A DNA stretch of 64,000 nucleotides, taken from the NCBI GenBank assembly GCA_964019415.1, contig OZ025888.1, positions 585,001 to 649,000 of the forward strand, written 5' to 3'. How positions within the stretch are numbered: the stretch's first letter is position 1; each line of letters opens with the position of its first letter. Positions 1 to 11,460 of the stretch are shown here, one piece after another. This DNA comes from Ianthella basta (Eukaryota; Porifera; Demospongiae; Verongiida; Ianthellidae). Position numbers and translations under genes: made by a program. A model generated the notes under the pieces. That model ran no database searches. It saw only the letters and a list, made by a program, of their open reading frames with translations, and had not been told where the DNA came from.

Positions 1-280
1 TCGCTGAATCACTGCTAAGCGTCATCAAATCATTTAATGGGACCACTAAGTAAGCACATCTGGGCCAAGATATCGGTTACGTCAATCTGATCAAACATTG
101 TGAATTATATGAACAACAAGATGACATAGTTACATATAAATAAACTTTGTTACAATACATGAAAGGGTATGATTGTGACACACAAATGTGACACAGCACA
201 GGAGGAGAGGAGAGCATTAATGGAACTGTTGCAGGATATCTGACTTCTGCTTCCGTGTCCTGCAGTGATTTAACCAAGAC

Positions 281-690
281 AGTGCAGTATGATCCATACA
301 GCACACGTACACAGTGCAGTATGATCCATACAGCACACGCACACAGTGCAGTATGATCCATACAGCACACGCACACAGTGCAGTATGATCCATACAGCAC
401 ACGCACACAGTGCAGTATGATCCATACAGCACACGCACACAGTGCAGTATGATCCATACAGCACACGCACACAGTGCAGTATGATCCATACAGCACACGC
501 ACACAGTGCAGTATGATCCATACAGCACATGCACACAGTGCAGTATGATCCATACAGCACATGACCACAGTGCAGTATGATCCATACAGCACACGCACAC
601 AGTGCAGTATGATCCATACAGCACACGCACACAGTGCAGTATGATCCATACAGCACACGTACACAGTGCAGTTTAGTTTATACAGCACAT
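281..690. repeat. 32-bp minisatellite, about 13 copies
   Basis: The unit is AGTGCAGTATGATCCATACA followed by GCACACGCACAC. It starts at 281 and recurs every 32 bases to 665, where the last copy decays. Copies differ mainly at the CACACG/CACATG/CACGTA positions. Long reading frames across it on the minus strand are by-products of the repeat and not genes. Confidence 0.95.
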
Positions 691-1317
691 GTCCATCATG
701 TGACAACTCTTAGATAAAATGCAACAGAGTTTGAGTAAAATAATGTCTACATACAGTACTTACTGTAAGGACAGTGTACATTGACAGTGGTGTGCAGTCA
801 TGTGATGACAAGGAGTAGGGCTGACCTTGACCTGATGAGGAATGTGCAGGCCTTCATACTGCCCATGGCAGCACTGAAGAATTGACACATGTTTGTCACA
901 CCTGTGGTGACAGGAATGACAGAATGACTAGAGTGACAACACAATCATGGGAATTCACTAGTGACAGTGACAGATGGGGCAAATTGATAGTGAATGGGAG
1001 AGCAAGAGATACGTTCACTTCAGATACAAACAAAGAACCCATTGACCACCACAGAGCATGATGTGGAACAACCATACTCTAGTACGTACAGCGTAACCTG
1101 CCTAAGACAGCCATCTGTGGGCCAGTTTTAACTGACCTTTATAGAGAGGTGGCTGCTTTACAGAGGTAGACTGCAATGTTTTAGTGCTATTTGGGGCCAG
1201 AGAGGCTGGCTGTTTTAGAGAGGTGGCTGCCTAACACAGTGACCATCTTAGACAGGTTCATCTGTATACTCTCATGTCACTGAGAGAACTGTGACAGAAG
1301 ATGGGCGATCAATGATC
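691..1317. other. No gene seen; 3' flank of the RhoGEF
   Basis: No convincing exon was found. The segment holds the 3' flank of the minus-strand RhoGEF. Around 1080-1260 there are dispersed copies of a motif like AGAGAGGTGGCTGC, perhaps an old repeat. If the RhoGEF has further 3' exons completing its PH domain, they would have to lie here, but I could not identify them. Confidence 0.5.
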
Positions 1318-1431
1318 TCACACACCATCCGAGTCCGGTAGGTCCCTTGCCACACAGTTGCTACACAGCAAGATGGTCTTGTATCTGAGGTCCTCCAACA
1401 TTACCACCGGCACTGCCCCCACCAAGGATGC
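1318..1431 (-). other. Last RhoGEF exon, frame conflict in PH domain
   Basis: The acceptor CCCAG at 1432-1436 opens a frame that runs through LEDLRYKTILLC to a TGA at 1318-1320. One base out of frame, just past GGATGG, the sequence continues as VCEIID. This resembles the PH strand at that point in TIAM proteins. Either the true exon ends at a GTGTGT donor near 1324-1326 and further exons exist, or there is a one-base indel, or the PH domain is truly truncated. Confidence 0.45.
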
Positions 1432-2449
1432 CTGGGAGGGGAGGGGGCGATCACGACAAAGATGACTTCTCAAGCAAGTAAACTCAACCAGCTACGTAGG
1501 TATAGTGACTGTGTTGGGAATGTTACAAGTTCGTCTTAACACACAACTGTACACTTACTATAAGCTACGTACATAACTCTATATCTACAGTATGCATGTA
1601 TATTGACACTGCTAGGACTTCATCATGCATGCATCATGATCTAGTCTATTGGATGACACTGATGACAATTAAACAAAACGCTACTACTGAAGTGCTACTC
1701 ACTCTGGACGTTCTCCTTCGCTTCTTCTCTACCACAAACAACATGATCATTGCAGTGAAGACTGCAGTAGAGTAGGAATAGTGGAGACAGACGTGTTGCA
1801 GTGTGTTACATTGTGAACTGGGTATCTCCACACTACACTGCACTCACTCATGCACTACACCTCCCTACACTACACCCCTCACTGAAGCACTACACCTCCC
1901 TACACTACACCCCTCACACACGCACTGCACCTCCCCACACTACACCCCTCACTCAAGCACTACACCTCCCCACACTACACCTCCCTACACTACACCCCTC
2001 ACTCATGCACTACACCTCCCCACACTACACCCCTCACTCAAGCACTACACCCCTCACTCAAGCACTACACCTCCCCACACTACACCCCTCACTGAAGCAC
2101 TGCATATCTGGTCCTTGGCCCTTCCTCCAACCTTTGGCCAGCTCCTCTGGAGGGTTCAGCCATGTCACCATACCATGGTATTTCAGCTGTTGCATGTTCA
2201 CACACGAGTTCAGCTACCAGAAGGGAGGGGGAGGGAGGGAGGGAAGCTGTACATGACAGAATGGGCATTAGTACTGCTCCATCCACCCACCTTGGCCCCA
2301 CCCCACTGCCCCACCCAACCTCCAAGGTCCCACCCACCTTCCACTGCCCCGCCTCCCTGAGCATGCCATCCAGTACGTGAGTGTAGCTATCACTGATCCT
2401 CTGCATGTCATTGATGTAGTTGACAACACTGTCCATCTTGCTTATGGCA

Positions 2450-2499
<50 letters not shown>

Positions 2500-4556
2500 G
2501 TGTGTGTGTGTGTGTTTGTGTACATTTGCAAATAAAATGCAGTACTGTGCAGACATTCACATTAGAATCTCACTGCCTGTTTGTACTTCTGAAGACACCC
2601 ACTACAGCTACATACCAGCAGAGGCCACTAAAATCTGTCATTATCAGTTCTGTGCAGTCCACATCCCTACACTTCTCTCCTCCCTCCCTTCTCTCTCCTT
2701 CCCTCCCTCACCCTCCAGGTGTCTCCTCTCCTTGCTGTCAGCCCCCATCTGTTTGACAACCACATGTAAGTACAGTGGGTACTGCAACACACGCTGGATG
2801 GGCTTGGCCAGCATGGTCTCCAGGGAGAGGTCCAGCTGGTTGGAAGGAGCCAGTGATTGGAGGAATTGACGGAGGCCAGAAGTGGTGGTCTCCTCCACAG
2901 CTGCAGCAGGAGAGGAAGGGGAGGATCTGAATCATGTCACGACTCTATATGACGTGATATGACAAGACACAGGACATATGACACATTACATGACATGATC
3001 CTACATGAAACAACCCCTGTTGGTATGACAGTGTCAGCATGTGGGCAGTCTCCATCTTAACTAGACTCACTAGAACTGAATAGGTTGTTTCACACTTATA
3101 ACTTCGCTACTGACAGAACACTCAAGTATGTGGTGGTACAGTAGCTGCTAGGTAAGTTAGCTGGGAACTGAACAGAGCAAACCAACTGCCACAGTGTTGT
3201 CATCAACGCGTGTTGAGACACTGCTTCACCCACCTATACAGTGTTCCTACACCATCCTCACCACTCATCACACCATCACCATTCACCCTCACACCCACTA
3301 CTCACTATTTTCCCTCACCCACACCCACACCCTCACTACTCACCCTCACTACTCACCCTCACCACTCACCACTCACCCTCACTACTCACCACTCACCCTC
3401 ACCCTCACCACTCACCACTCACCCTCACCACTCACCCTCACTACTCACCACTCACCCTCACTACTCACCCTCACTACTCACCACTCACCCTCACCCTCAC
3501 CACTCACCACCCTCACTACTCACCCTCACTACTCACCACTCACCCTCACCCTCACCACTCACCACCCTCACTACTCACCCTCACTACTCACCACTCACCC
3601 TCACTACTCACCCTCACTACTCACCCTCACTCACCCTCACCCTCACCACTCACCACCCTCACTATTCACCCTCACTACTCACCCTCACTACTCACCCTCA
3701 CTACTCACCCTCACCCTCACTACTCACCCTCACTACTCACCCTCACCCTCACTACTCACCCTCACTACTCACCCTCACCACTCACCCTCACCCTCACTAC
3801 TCACCCTCACTACTCACCCTCACTACTCACCCTCACCCTCACCCTCACTACTCACCCTCACTACTCACCCTCACCCTCACCCTCACTACTCACCACTCAC
3901 CCTCACTACTCACCCATGATGTGCTGCAGTCGACAGTGAGAGGTGCAGAAAGAGCTGCACTGCCTGAACCGATCAGCATGGCGGAGGAAGACAGCAGACA
4001 ATCGATGGGCCAGGATCTGGAAGGGGGACAGAGGAAAGGTCATTATTCGTGAACAGATTGTGTTTCTACCCGTATGTTATAGAAAAAAGCTGTAATCAAG
4101 ATACACAACTGATGAAGACCTAAGTGCCTTGCACTCAGATTGTCTATGCTATTACATTGCATTGCATTCAGTCATGTACGTATGTAAATGGTGGCAATGA
4201 CCAACGACATCACTCTCACCTTGGTCCTCTGCAGTGGATTATGACTGGCAGCCGATGAGTCCAGTACAGTAGACACAACAGACTGTGATGGAGGATGGGA
4301 ACAGGAGGGGAGGGGGAGGAGATCTTAACAACACAGGACACACAATGTGTACACACACATGCACATTGTACAACATACACAAATCACTCATCATGCACAT
4401 GCAGTCACACACATGCGCACACACCTGAAGGTCTTGTAGAAATTGCTCCTTAAAGAAGATTGCCTCTGACAGTCCACCAAACAGGGCTGAGATCTGGGGA
4501 GGGCACACACCAGCTACATACACTGTCACACACAGTCTCTATTACACACACACACA

Positions 4557-4653
<97 letters not shown>

Positions 4654-7600
4654 TACCTCCTCATTTGGTACACTCTGTTTCTGCAATGGTTTGTAGTAGG
4701 TATCCACAACTGACTTTAAGTGCTGCAGAGACAACAGCAAGTAGACACTAGTCCACAACATGCTGCAACAGCTTCTCCCTCACACCCTCCAACCTGCCCC
4801 TCCCACCTCTCCCACACCTCCCACCCTACCCACCCCTCCCACACACCCTACCCTCCCACCCCTCCCACCTCTTCCACACCTCCCATCCCACCCACCCCTC
4901 CCACCCCTCCCACCCCACCCACCTCTCCTACACCTCCAACCCCACCCACCCCACCCACCTCTCCCACACCTCCAACCCCACCCACCCCACCCCACCCACC
5001 TCTCCCACATCTCCAACCCCACCCACCCCTCCCACCCCTCCCACCCCACACACCCTCCCACCCCACCCACCCCTCCCACCCACCCTCCCACTCCCCACTC
5101 ACTTGTAGAGAACTCCTCTCTGACTGCAGTAGGTCTCTGACAGTCTTATCCACTTTATCCACCATCTTCTGTCGCTGTGGATTGATGGTACCGGAGGGGA
5201 AGGAGTTTCCTCCCTCCAGGCTCTCAAAGCTGTCCTCATAATTGTTGGTGTCACCTGCAATGAGGTGCCAAGGAGGGAAGGTGTGAGAGAGGAGACATGG
5301 AAGGGGTAGTACAGTGAAAAGAGCAGGTTGGGAAAGGTGAACGTAAAAGTAATTGTGATACCACCTCCCTCCCTCCCCTCCCCTCCCCTACTCCTTTCCT
5401 CCCCTCACCCACCCACCTCCCTCCCTGTGATCAAGGAAGGCCTCCACCACATCATCACTCATCCCTATCATGAAGTCTTCTGAACACGACCGAGGCCGTC
5501 GCCGGTAGATGGAGGACCGTTTGCCTCGTGACTGGATGAGGGCCATTCGGCAGGAGCGCAGCGTGAGGGACACACTCGGACCTGACAGAACAGGGAGAGG
5601 AGCGTGTGGTGTTATAGCACTGTGTGGTAACCAGACCATGATAACGTCACATAATCCTGGTGACATTGCCATGACAACCCAATATCACCATGACAACCCC
5701 ACTCACTGTTGAGGAACGTGAGGACTTGTCCCCAGTTTAAATCAAACACTGCCTGATCTTGGAAGAAGACAATCTCATCAGAGGCCACCATCCCTGAGGA
5801 GGAGGGGGGGGGGGGGGAAGGGGGGAGGGGTATCACAAATTGACACAGTGCAAGTACAACTGAAAGAGTGAGCTCCATTTTGTGTCAAAACACCACACAA
5901 AGCAGTAAGAACAGTTCAAATAACACTGTAATACAAGACTGGTTAGACGTACATGTGACCACTCGCTCATTCCTCACTTCACCATTTGGTTAGTCTACAG
6001 CCACAGTACATGTGAAAGTGGTTAGCTACGTTGGACTACTCTACGTTATGCCTACCCTCTTGATGGGCAGGGCTCCCCGGTGCCACGTCCCTCACTACTG
6101 CTGCTAGCAACACCTCCTCGTCTTCTTCAGCGTAGAATGGTTCGAGGGTGAGTCCGAATCGCTCTCGAGAGGAGGTGGGCTGGGCCAGGTGGACAGTGCG
6201 GATGTCCTTCTCCCAAATCTCAATGCGGGAGAACTCCTGCAGTGAGTGACATGTTGGCTGACACAACTAAGGAGTGCCTACATATTTACTACTATTGCTG
6301 ACCACCAAGAGCCCTGCCCCCTCTGCCCCACCTCAGCCCCGCTCCTTCACCCCACCCCAGCCCCGCCCCTCCACCCCTCTGCCCCACCCCCTATTGCAAA
6401 TCCCTGCTCACCAGGGTGCATAGGAAAACAGCTTCACTTGGTACAGAGATGGCTGAAGGGGGAGGATGCGGAGAGAAGTCACAAGCATCACTGCTACACC
6501 TCACCCATTGCTACTCAAGTCCCCCCAACACACACACTGCACTCTGTGTAGTGCTGTCACCTACTGGAGCGTCCCCGGTGGTCTTCACTGAACAACACGG
6601 CAAAGTGCTCCTCAGGGACATAGTGGTTGGGCTGTGTAGAGAGGAGAGGGGAGGGGGAGGGGAGGGGAGGGGAGGGGAGGGGAGGGGAGGGGAGGGGGAG
6701 GAAGGGAAGGGAAAAGGAATAGGTAGAGGAAACATGGCACATAGGCTCCATTCTACATGAAATTGTAATTGGCAAAAGTATCCCAATTCCAGCTTGTCAT
6801 ACACACCTCACATGATTCCCACACAACATCTCGTACTGTGGTGTCACTGGCTACTGTGAGTACAACCTCCTGCAGGAGTGACAGGAGTGACAGGAGTGAC
6901 ACTGATGATATAAGCACAGTAAGAAATAGACAAGCAGACTGAATGTCACAAAACATTCAACCTACCTGGTCACTAGGCAACCGGACAGTCACAGAGAAGG
7001 CGACTGCTGCTTCATCCAATACCTCACCCTACGGACAAGTAGCAGATGTAGAAAAGGGCATGCATGAATTGTGAGTGACTGGAGTGGGGGGTGGGGAATA
7101 GCCATACTGACATACAGTACAATACATTGTACCTATGTGTGCAACACATTGATAGAGTGTATTCTGGTAGTTAGAACATTACACACACTAAGGCATATGA
7201 TTATGAGACATGATGCAACATACGGCTCAAGGTTCACACAATCACATGATGTACAGTACATAACACCTCTCCAATCACTTCCTGTTGGCTCACTTCCGGT
7301 TGGTCCACTTCCTGTTGGTCTACTTCCTGTTGGTCCACTTCCTGTTCATCCACGTCAAGTGAGAACCTCTCCATGTAGGTGACCACCTCTGAGAGGTAGT
7401 CCAAGCTGCGGCTGACCTTCAGCTGGGAAGATGTGCTCTCATTGCTTATTTTCCGCTGACGAGGGGAAGGTAACACTACATCTGCGCTATCGTCGTCAAC
7501 ATGGGGTTCTCCGTCACTGTCCCTACCCTCCCCCCTGAGGTGTTGCAGCATCGAGTGAAAGTCGCTCTCCTTGGTGGAGAGGTTAGTGGAGGTCCTCGAT

Positions 7601-10600
7601 ATGGGAGGACCGGGATAGTCTCCCGAGACTATCCTGTCCAAGCTAATGCTCTTGGACAGCTCCCGAAGGATTTCATCAAACTCGTGTATTGGGCTCTCGA
7701 CCGCATCAAATGTATCAAACAGTGCAGTGTAGCGAGGAGAACTTGCATCAGACACGTCCAAGGTGGGGGACATGAGATCCCCAGGGGCCGGGGAGAGGGG
7801 GAGGCTGGGTGGGCGTGTGCTGAAAGAATGGTCAGAGGAAACGAAGCTTGACTCAGACATGTTTGTTGGCAGAGTGAGGTGGGCTGGCGGTGCTCTTCTG
7901 TGCGACCACTCGCTCTCGCTCTCGTTCTCGCTCTCAAACTCCCTCCCCTCTTCGGCCTCAGGGATGTCATGCAGAGTAAAACTGAACCGCAGAGCAGGGT
8001 TATCTACGTCATAGGAGTCCCACTTGAAACTGGTATCAGAAGGATCTCCCGGTTGGGCAGGCTGGGTGACCTCCTCCTCCTCCTCCCCGTCACTCTGTGA
8101 TGACATATCGTCAATGTACGTCACAGGGTCACAGTCAGAACTAACATCACTGTCATGAACGGATCCTTCTCCATCCATCATCGGAGCACCAGCTGCATCC
8201 TGACAGACATCCACAACATTATGTGGGTGGCTGTCATAGAGGACAGACATGGTCCAGTTCATCTCCTCAGGAAAGAGCGGGGAGAGGGGACTGAAGGGAG
8301 GCTCTTCGCTGACACCGGGCCCTGTGTAGTCAGTGGTGACCTCCACATCCAGTGTGCTGTGATTGGGGACTGGAGTGATGTGTGATGAGTGGTTGGCCTC
8401 ATTGGTGGGCGTGGCAGGGGGCGGAGGCATGGCTCCCTGTTCGTTTGAGTCTTGTTGTGATAAAGCGGGAGGCGCAGGAGGGAGGGAGTGGGATGTGTGG
8501 GTGGTAGTCATGGCGAAGGTAGGGTGGATGTCAGGTGACACAGGCTGCATAGAGAAGAGTACACAGCAGAGTATGACTGACCAGCCTCACAACTCACCCA
8601 CCGGTTGCCACCACAGACCGATAGGGGACAAGTTGGGAGGACAGGTGGGGGGGGGGGGGGGGGACAGATGGCGGACAGGTAGGGGGACAGGTGGGGGGGG
8701 ACAGGTGGGGGGACAGGTGGGGGGGACAGGTGGGGGGACAGGTGGGGGGGGACAGGTGGGGGGGGACAGGTGGGGGGGACAGGTAGGGAGACAAGTGGGG
8801 GGGGACAGATGGGGCACAGGTGGGGAGGACAGGTGTGGGGACAGGCGGTGGAACAGGTGGGGGGAACAGGTGGGGGGACAGAGGGACAGGGGGGAGGACA
8901 GGAGGGGAGACAAGTGGGGGACAGGTGGGTGGGACATTCCCAATCATCCCCTCCGCTTCCCTCTTTCCTCCAGTCCACCCCTCTGTCCTCAAGTCCACCC
9001 CTCTCCCCCTACCCCATCCCTTCTACCTTCTCTCCTCACCGTGCATCCTGCCAGGAACCTGAGGGTGTCCCTCTCTGAGGCAAAGCTCAGACCGAGCACC
9101 TTCCCTTGGGCCACATCCTTCCAGAAGACAAAGGTGCTGCTGATCTTCCTCAGCCTCACCTGAGGCACCTCCAGGTAGGAGCAGAACTGGCTCCCATCCA
9201 CATTACTGGCCGACACCTGGTACACATAGCTAGCCTCAGACTCCTGTGTGAAGGAGAGCAGGGTGTCAATGAGGGTGAGTGGAGTGAAGGTGGTAGTGAT
9301 GGTGAGAGTGACCAACAGAGTGGTAGTCAGATGAATGTGTTTCAAGGAGAGAGAAGCTGCAATCTCATAAGCTGCACACTACAGACCAGACTGTAGCATT
9401 GTTCAGTAGGTCCACTAGTGTCTTAGCCTGGTCACAGTGAAGGGTAATAATATGGTAATGAGAGTGGGCGTGGCTCATGAATCTCATTTATCACCAGCCC
9501 TCAATGATAAACAAACCACTAATGTAGTTGCGCACTCCCAGGCAGCAAGCACAAAACAAACACCCCAACAGGACCAACACAACAACATGCACACACACAC
9601 ATCAGGTTAACAGAGAAGGCATCAAAATACAATCGGGGATCACCCTAACACCACTCTACCCCTGAAAGCAAATGCTCAAGGTTCACTCTGGGCTGGGAGT
9701 GTCAGTGAGGAACAAGTAACAGGTAACAGACACAAGAAATAGATATACAGCTGATCTCCTGCTGTACTGCGGGCAGTCTCACTGACACTGCAGTGCTAGT
9801 AAAGGAGGCTTGTGGTGGCAACACCAGACAAGGGTACATGTACCCCCGCCATAGCTGCACACTGTACAATGAAGTGATGTCAGCTGTGGTCACTGCATGC
9901 AGACTGTCGTCTGTTGGTTGTCGTCTTGTCCTTCACAAGCCTCGCCTATACTCTGCCTCATCTGCCAGACAGGAGCTTCAATTTACAACCTTAAGCGACA
10001 GACGAAAGTTTCACATGTGTCAAACAATGTACAAGTGTTTGAACTCCCTGTCTCCTCCGTACCTGACATGCCTTTTTGACACTCCATCAACCCACTACAC
10101 ACGTGCATCAACCACGAAGCAACTCAACCTCCCTGTAACTCGTTCCTCCTTTGGACAAAAAGCTTTCAGCTTTGCAGGTGCTTTGGCGTGGCAATCCCTA
10201 CCTAGCCATGTTCGGGTGTCCAAAGACTTTTCTACTTTCTGCAAACTGTACAATTTGATGAGCTAATTTTTCTTTGTATAAACATTTTGCATGAATTCCC
10301 TCATATTTTTCTCTGCCTTTTCTGCATGTACCATACAATTATTGATTTTGCTCTTTTAACCTAATATCTGACAAATGTATCTAACTCAACTCAAATCACT
10401 TTTCCCACTTATGCATCTTTTTCATTTACCTCATCCCACCCTTTTTCTCCTTTTATGTTGTGGGTGCCTTTGGTGTAGCCTGTGGCTAGTGGCTTTCCCA
10501 CGTCAAATAAGATAACCTAACCTAACCTAACTGTGCTGGTGCAAAGGACACAGCCAATTCAATAGTGGAGGCTCAAGTGGTGTCAGCATGAAGGAAGCAC

Positions 10601-11292
10601 TATGTACGCTGAGCATTGTAGCAATGAAGGACTTCACAGCAGAGCACTAGCAGTCCACATACGTATGCACCAAAACAACACAACCCAGATAAGGAAGTCG
10701 ACTGAATTCAACACTTTTGACAAAGTTGACATGCATTGCCCTTCCCCCACAGCCACTTCCTCTATCTCACACTGAATGCTCACAGCTGAGGCTGCTACTG
10801 TGCACAATACAGCAGACATGTCCTCCTACCTCCACTCACAGCGACTCAATGCCAAGGCCTACCTTAACGCATCTCAGTGCGACAAAGACGGCCTCCTTCA
10901 TCACCGGCAACCACTGGCCGGAGGAGGAGGGAGGAGCGAGGCCTCCCCCTGCTTCATTAGGTGCGTCGTATGATAGGTACAGCACCTGCGCCTTCACTCT
11001 GGGAGGACGAATGGCAGGAGGAGTGACGGAGAGGGTGCGCCGGCCATATGCAGAGCAGACGGGGGAGGAAGGCGAGTGTAACTTAAATATCACCAGGTGG
11101 GATCGTGCACACACTCTTTCCCCGTATAACTGCGGTTACCTAAGTGTGTGACACCACTGCCCTATCTTCTGTCCCCCTGTACCTTAGAATGTGTCTCTGT
11201 GGTCCTTCGCCGGAGACGTCTCCTTTTCCAGAAGCCGCATAGCCGACCAGCTTAACACCGTCCGGCTGCGCTGCAGAGCAACACCCACCCAT
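1318..11292 (-). CDS. Still-life/TIAM-type Rac guanine-nucleotide exchange factor
   Basis: Predicted RacGEF of about 1129 aa. Exons (minus): 11183-11292, 10863-10998, 9040-9243, 7267-8544, 6966-7028, 6807-6869, 6565-6631, 6412-6452, 6056-6236, 5707-5793, 5417-5581, 5103-5254, 4657-4722, 4425-4493, 4220-4228, 3914-4016, 2712-2900, 2338-2450, 2093-2213, 1703-1761, 1318-1431. The start MGGCC suggests N-myristoylation and palmitoylation. Domains: EVH1/WH1 about 37-150 (FVFWKD, GLSF); acidic disordered linker 151-576; Ras-binding domain about 585-655; PDZ about 670-760 (RFGLTLEP); DH about 830-1030 (FLRHADRF, LAKPIQRVLQYPL); PH from about 1040 (TWLNPPEEL), apparently cut short. EVH1 followed by RBD-PDZ-DH-PH is the arrangement of Drosophila still life. 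The N-terminal PH-CC-Ex module of TIAM proteins was not found. Phases agree at every junction. The last exon and the 9-bp exon are the weakest parts. Confidence 0.85.
1830..2105. repeat. Intronic minisatellite (CACTACACCTCCCCACACTA type)
   Basis: Variable tandem units built from CACTACACCTCCCCACACTA and CACCCCTCACTCAAG. The array abuts and partly supplies the 5' splice site of RhoGEF exon 2093-2213, because the donor TTCA|GTGAGG lies in its last unit. Long plus-strand frames here are repeat by-products. Confidence 0.9.
2451..2516. repeat. (TG)n microsatellite
   Basis: A TG dinucleotide run with a TTG interruption. It lies directly against the 3' splice acceptor of RhoGEF exon 2338-2450, so on the coding strand it forms the CA-rich tract before the CACAG acceptor. 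Confidence 0.95.
3255..3915. repeat. CACCCTCACTACT minisatellite in RhoGEF intron
   Basis: About 650 bp of CACCCT, CACTACT and CACCACT modules in varying order. It ends exactly at the donor of exon 3914-4016, whose CACTCACCC sequence is the last repeat unit. Plus-strand frames here (Thr/His/Pro/Ser-rich) are not genes. Confidence 0.95.
4220..4228 (-). other. Putative 9-bp microexon in the RhoGEF
   Basis: AGGACCAAG on the minus strand is bounded by CTGCAG upstream and GTGAGAG downstream, and it sits in a long intron between two DH-domain exons in phase 0. It would add Arg-Thr-Lys between the FLQDLQ helix and LAHRLSAVFL. The site pair is good, but a 9-bp exon cannot be proved without transcripts. 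Confidence 0.5.
4546..4651. repeat. (CA)n microsatellite
   Basis: About 106 bp of near-pure CA, interrupted once by CATACA. It lies in the RhoGEF intron just downstream (minus sense) of exon 4657-4722. Confidence 0.97.
4780..5098. repeat. CCCACCCCTCCCACC pyrimidine minisatellite
   Basis: C-rich repeats of CCCACC, CCTCCC and ACACCTCC modules fill the intron between exons 4657-4722 and 5103-5254. The opposite strand is G-rich and could form quadruplexes. Glycine- or proline-rich frames across it are repeat by-products. Confidence 0.9.
6638..6712. repeat. GAGGGG purine-rich array
   Basis: Repeated GGAGGGGA on the plus strand, within the intron upstream (minus sense) of RhoGEF exon 6565-6631. 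On the coding strand it supplies a long polypyrimidine tract before the acceptor at 6632-6633. Confidence 0.85.
8640..8935. repeat. GGACAGGTGGGG minisatellite, G4-prone
   Basis: Starts with a run of at least 16 G and continues as about 20 units of GGACAGGTGGGG with variable G length. It lies in the RhoGEF intron between exons 7267-8544 and 9040-9243. Many runs of four or more G on the plus strand give high quadruplex potential. Confidence 0.93.
9890..10531 (+). mobile_element. 3' end of a CR1/L2-like LINE (truncated)
   Basis: The frame 9793-10266 contains the C-terminal signature of many non-LTR reverse transcriptases: RRKFHMCQTMYKCLN, then LPVTRSSFGQKAFSF and ALAWQSLPSHVR, ending FCKLY. Only this tail is present and no polymerase domain precedes it, so the copy is 5'-truncated. 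The 3' untranslated part ends near 10531 with three copies of CCTAA, as expected of LINEs that end in short tandem repeats. It sits in RhoGEF intron 2. The family name is inferred from the motif only. Confidence 0.75.
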
Positions 11293-11460
11293 TGGCACTG
11301 CATGCGCACGTCGTCCCACCACTACAGGCGGACGCACTGAACTACAAAGGTAGAATGTATACTACCTAAAACTTGTTCAGAAAAGTATCAGAGGGGAGGA
11401 GCACGATTGTGTTTGCGTTTATTGGCGTGACTAACGTGATTGCGCAACACCGCTGGAGGA
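11293..11460. promoter_or_regulatory. 168-bp bidirectional promoter, RhoGEF / MGME1
   Basis: Only 168 bp separate the MGGCC start of the minus-strand RhoGEF (11292) from the ATG of plus-strand MGME1 (11461). Both genes must start transcription in or near it. No TATA box stands out. The core promoter and 5' UTRs could extend into either first exon. Confidence 0.6.

Noticed and set aside
815-860. CTGATGAGG near 830 as a second hammerhead core
   Set aside because: No GAAA with flanking stem II and no stem I partner nearby.
3194-4052. Plus-strand Thr/His/Pro/Ser-rich frames of over 230 codons
   Set aside because: By-products of the CACCCTCACTACT minisatellite in a RhoGEF intron. They also overlap a DH exon on the other strand.
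8363-9163. 266-codon glycine-rich plus-strand frame
   Set aside because: Runs through the GGACAGGTGGGG array and antisense to the EVH1 exon; no independent support.
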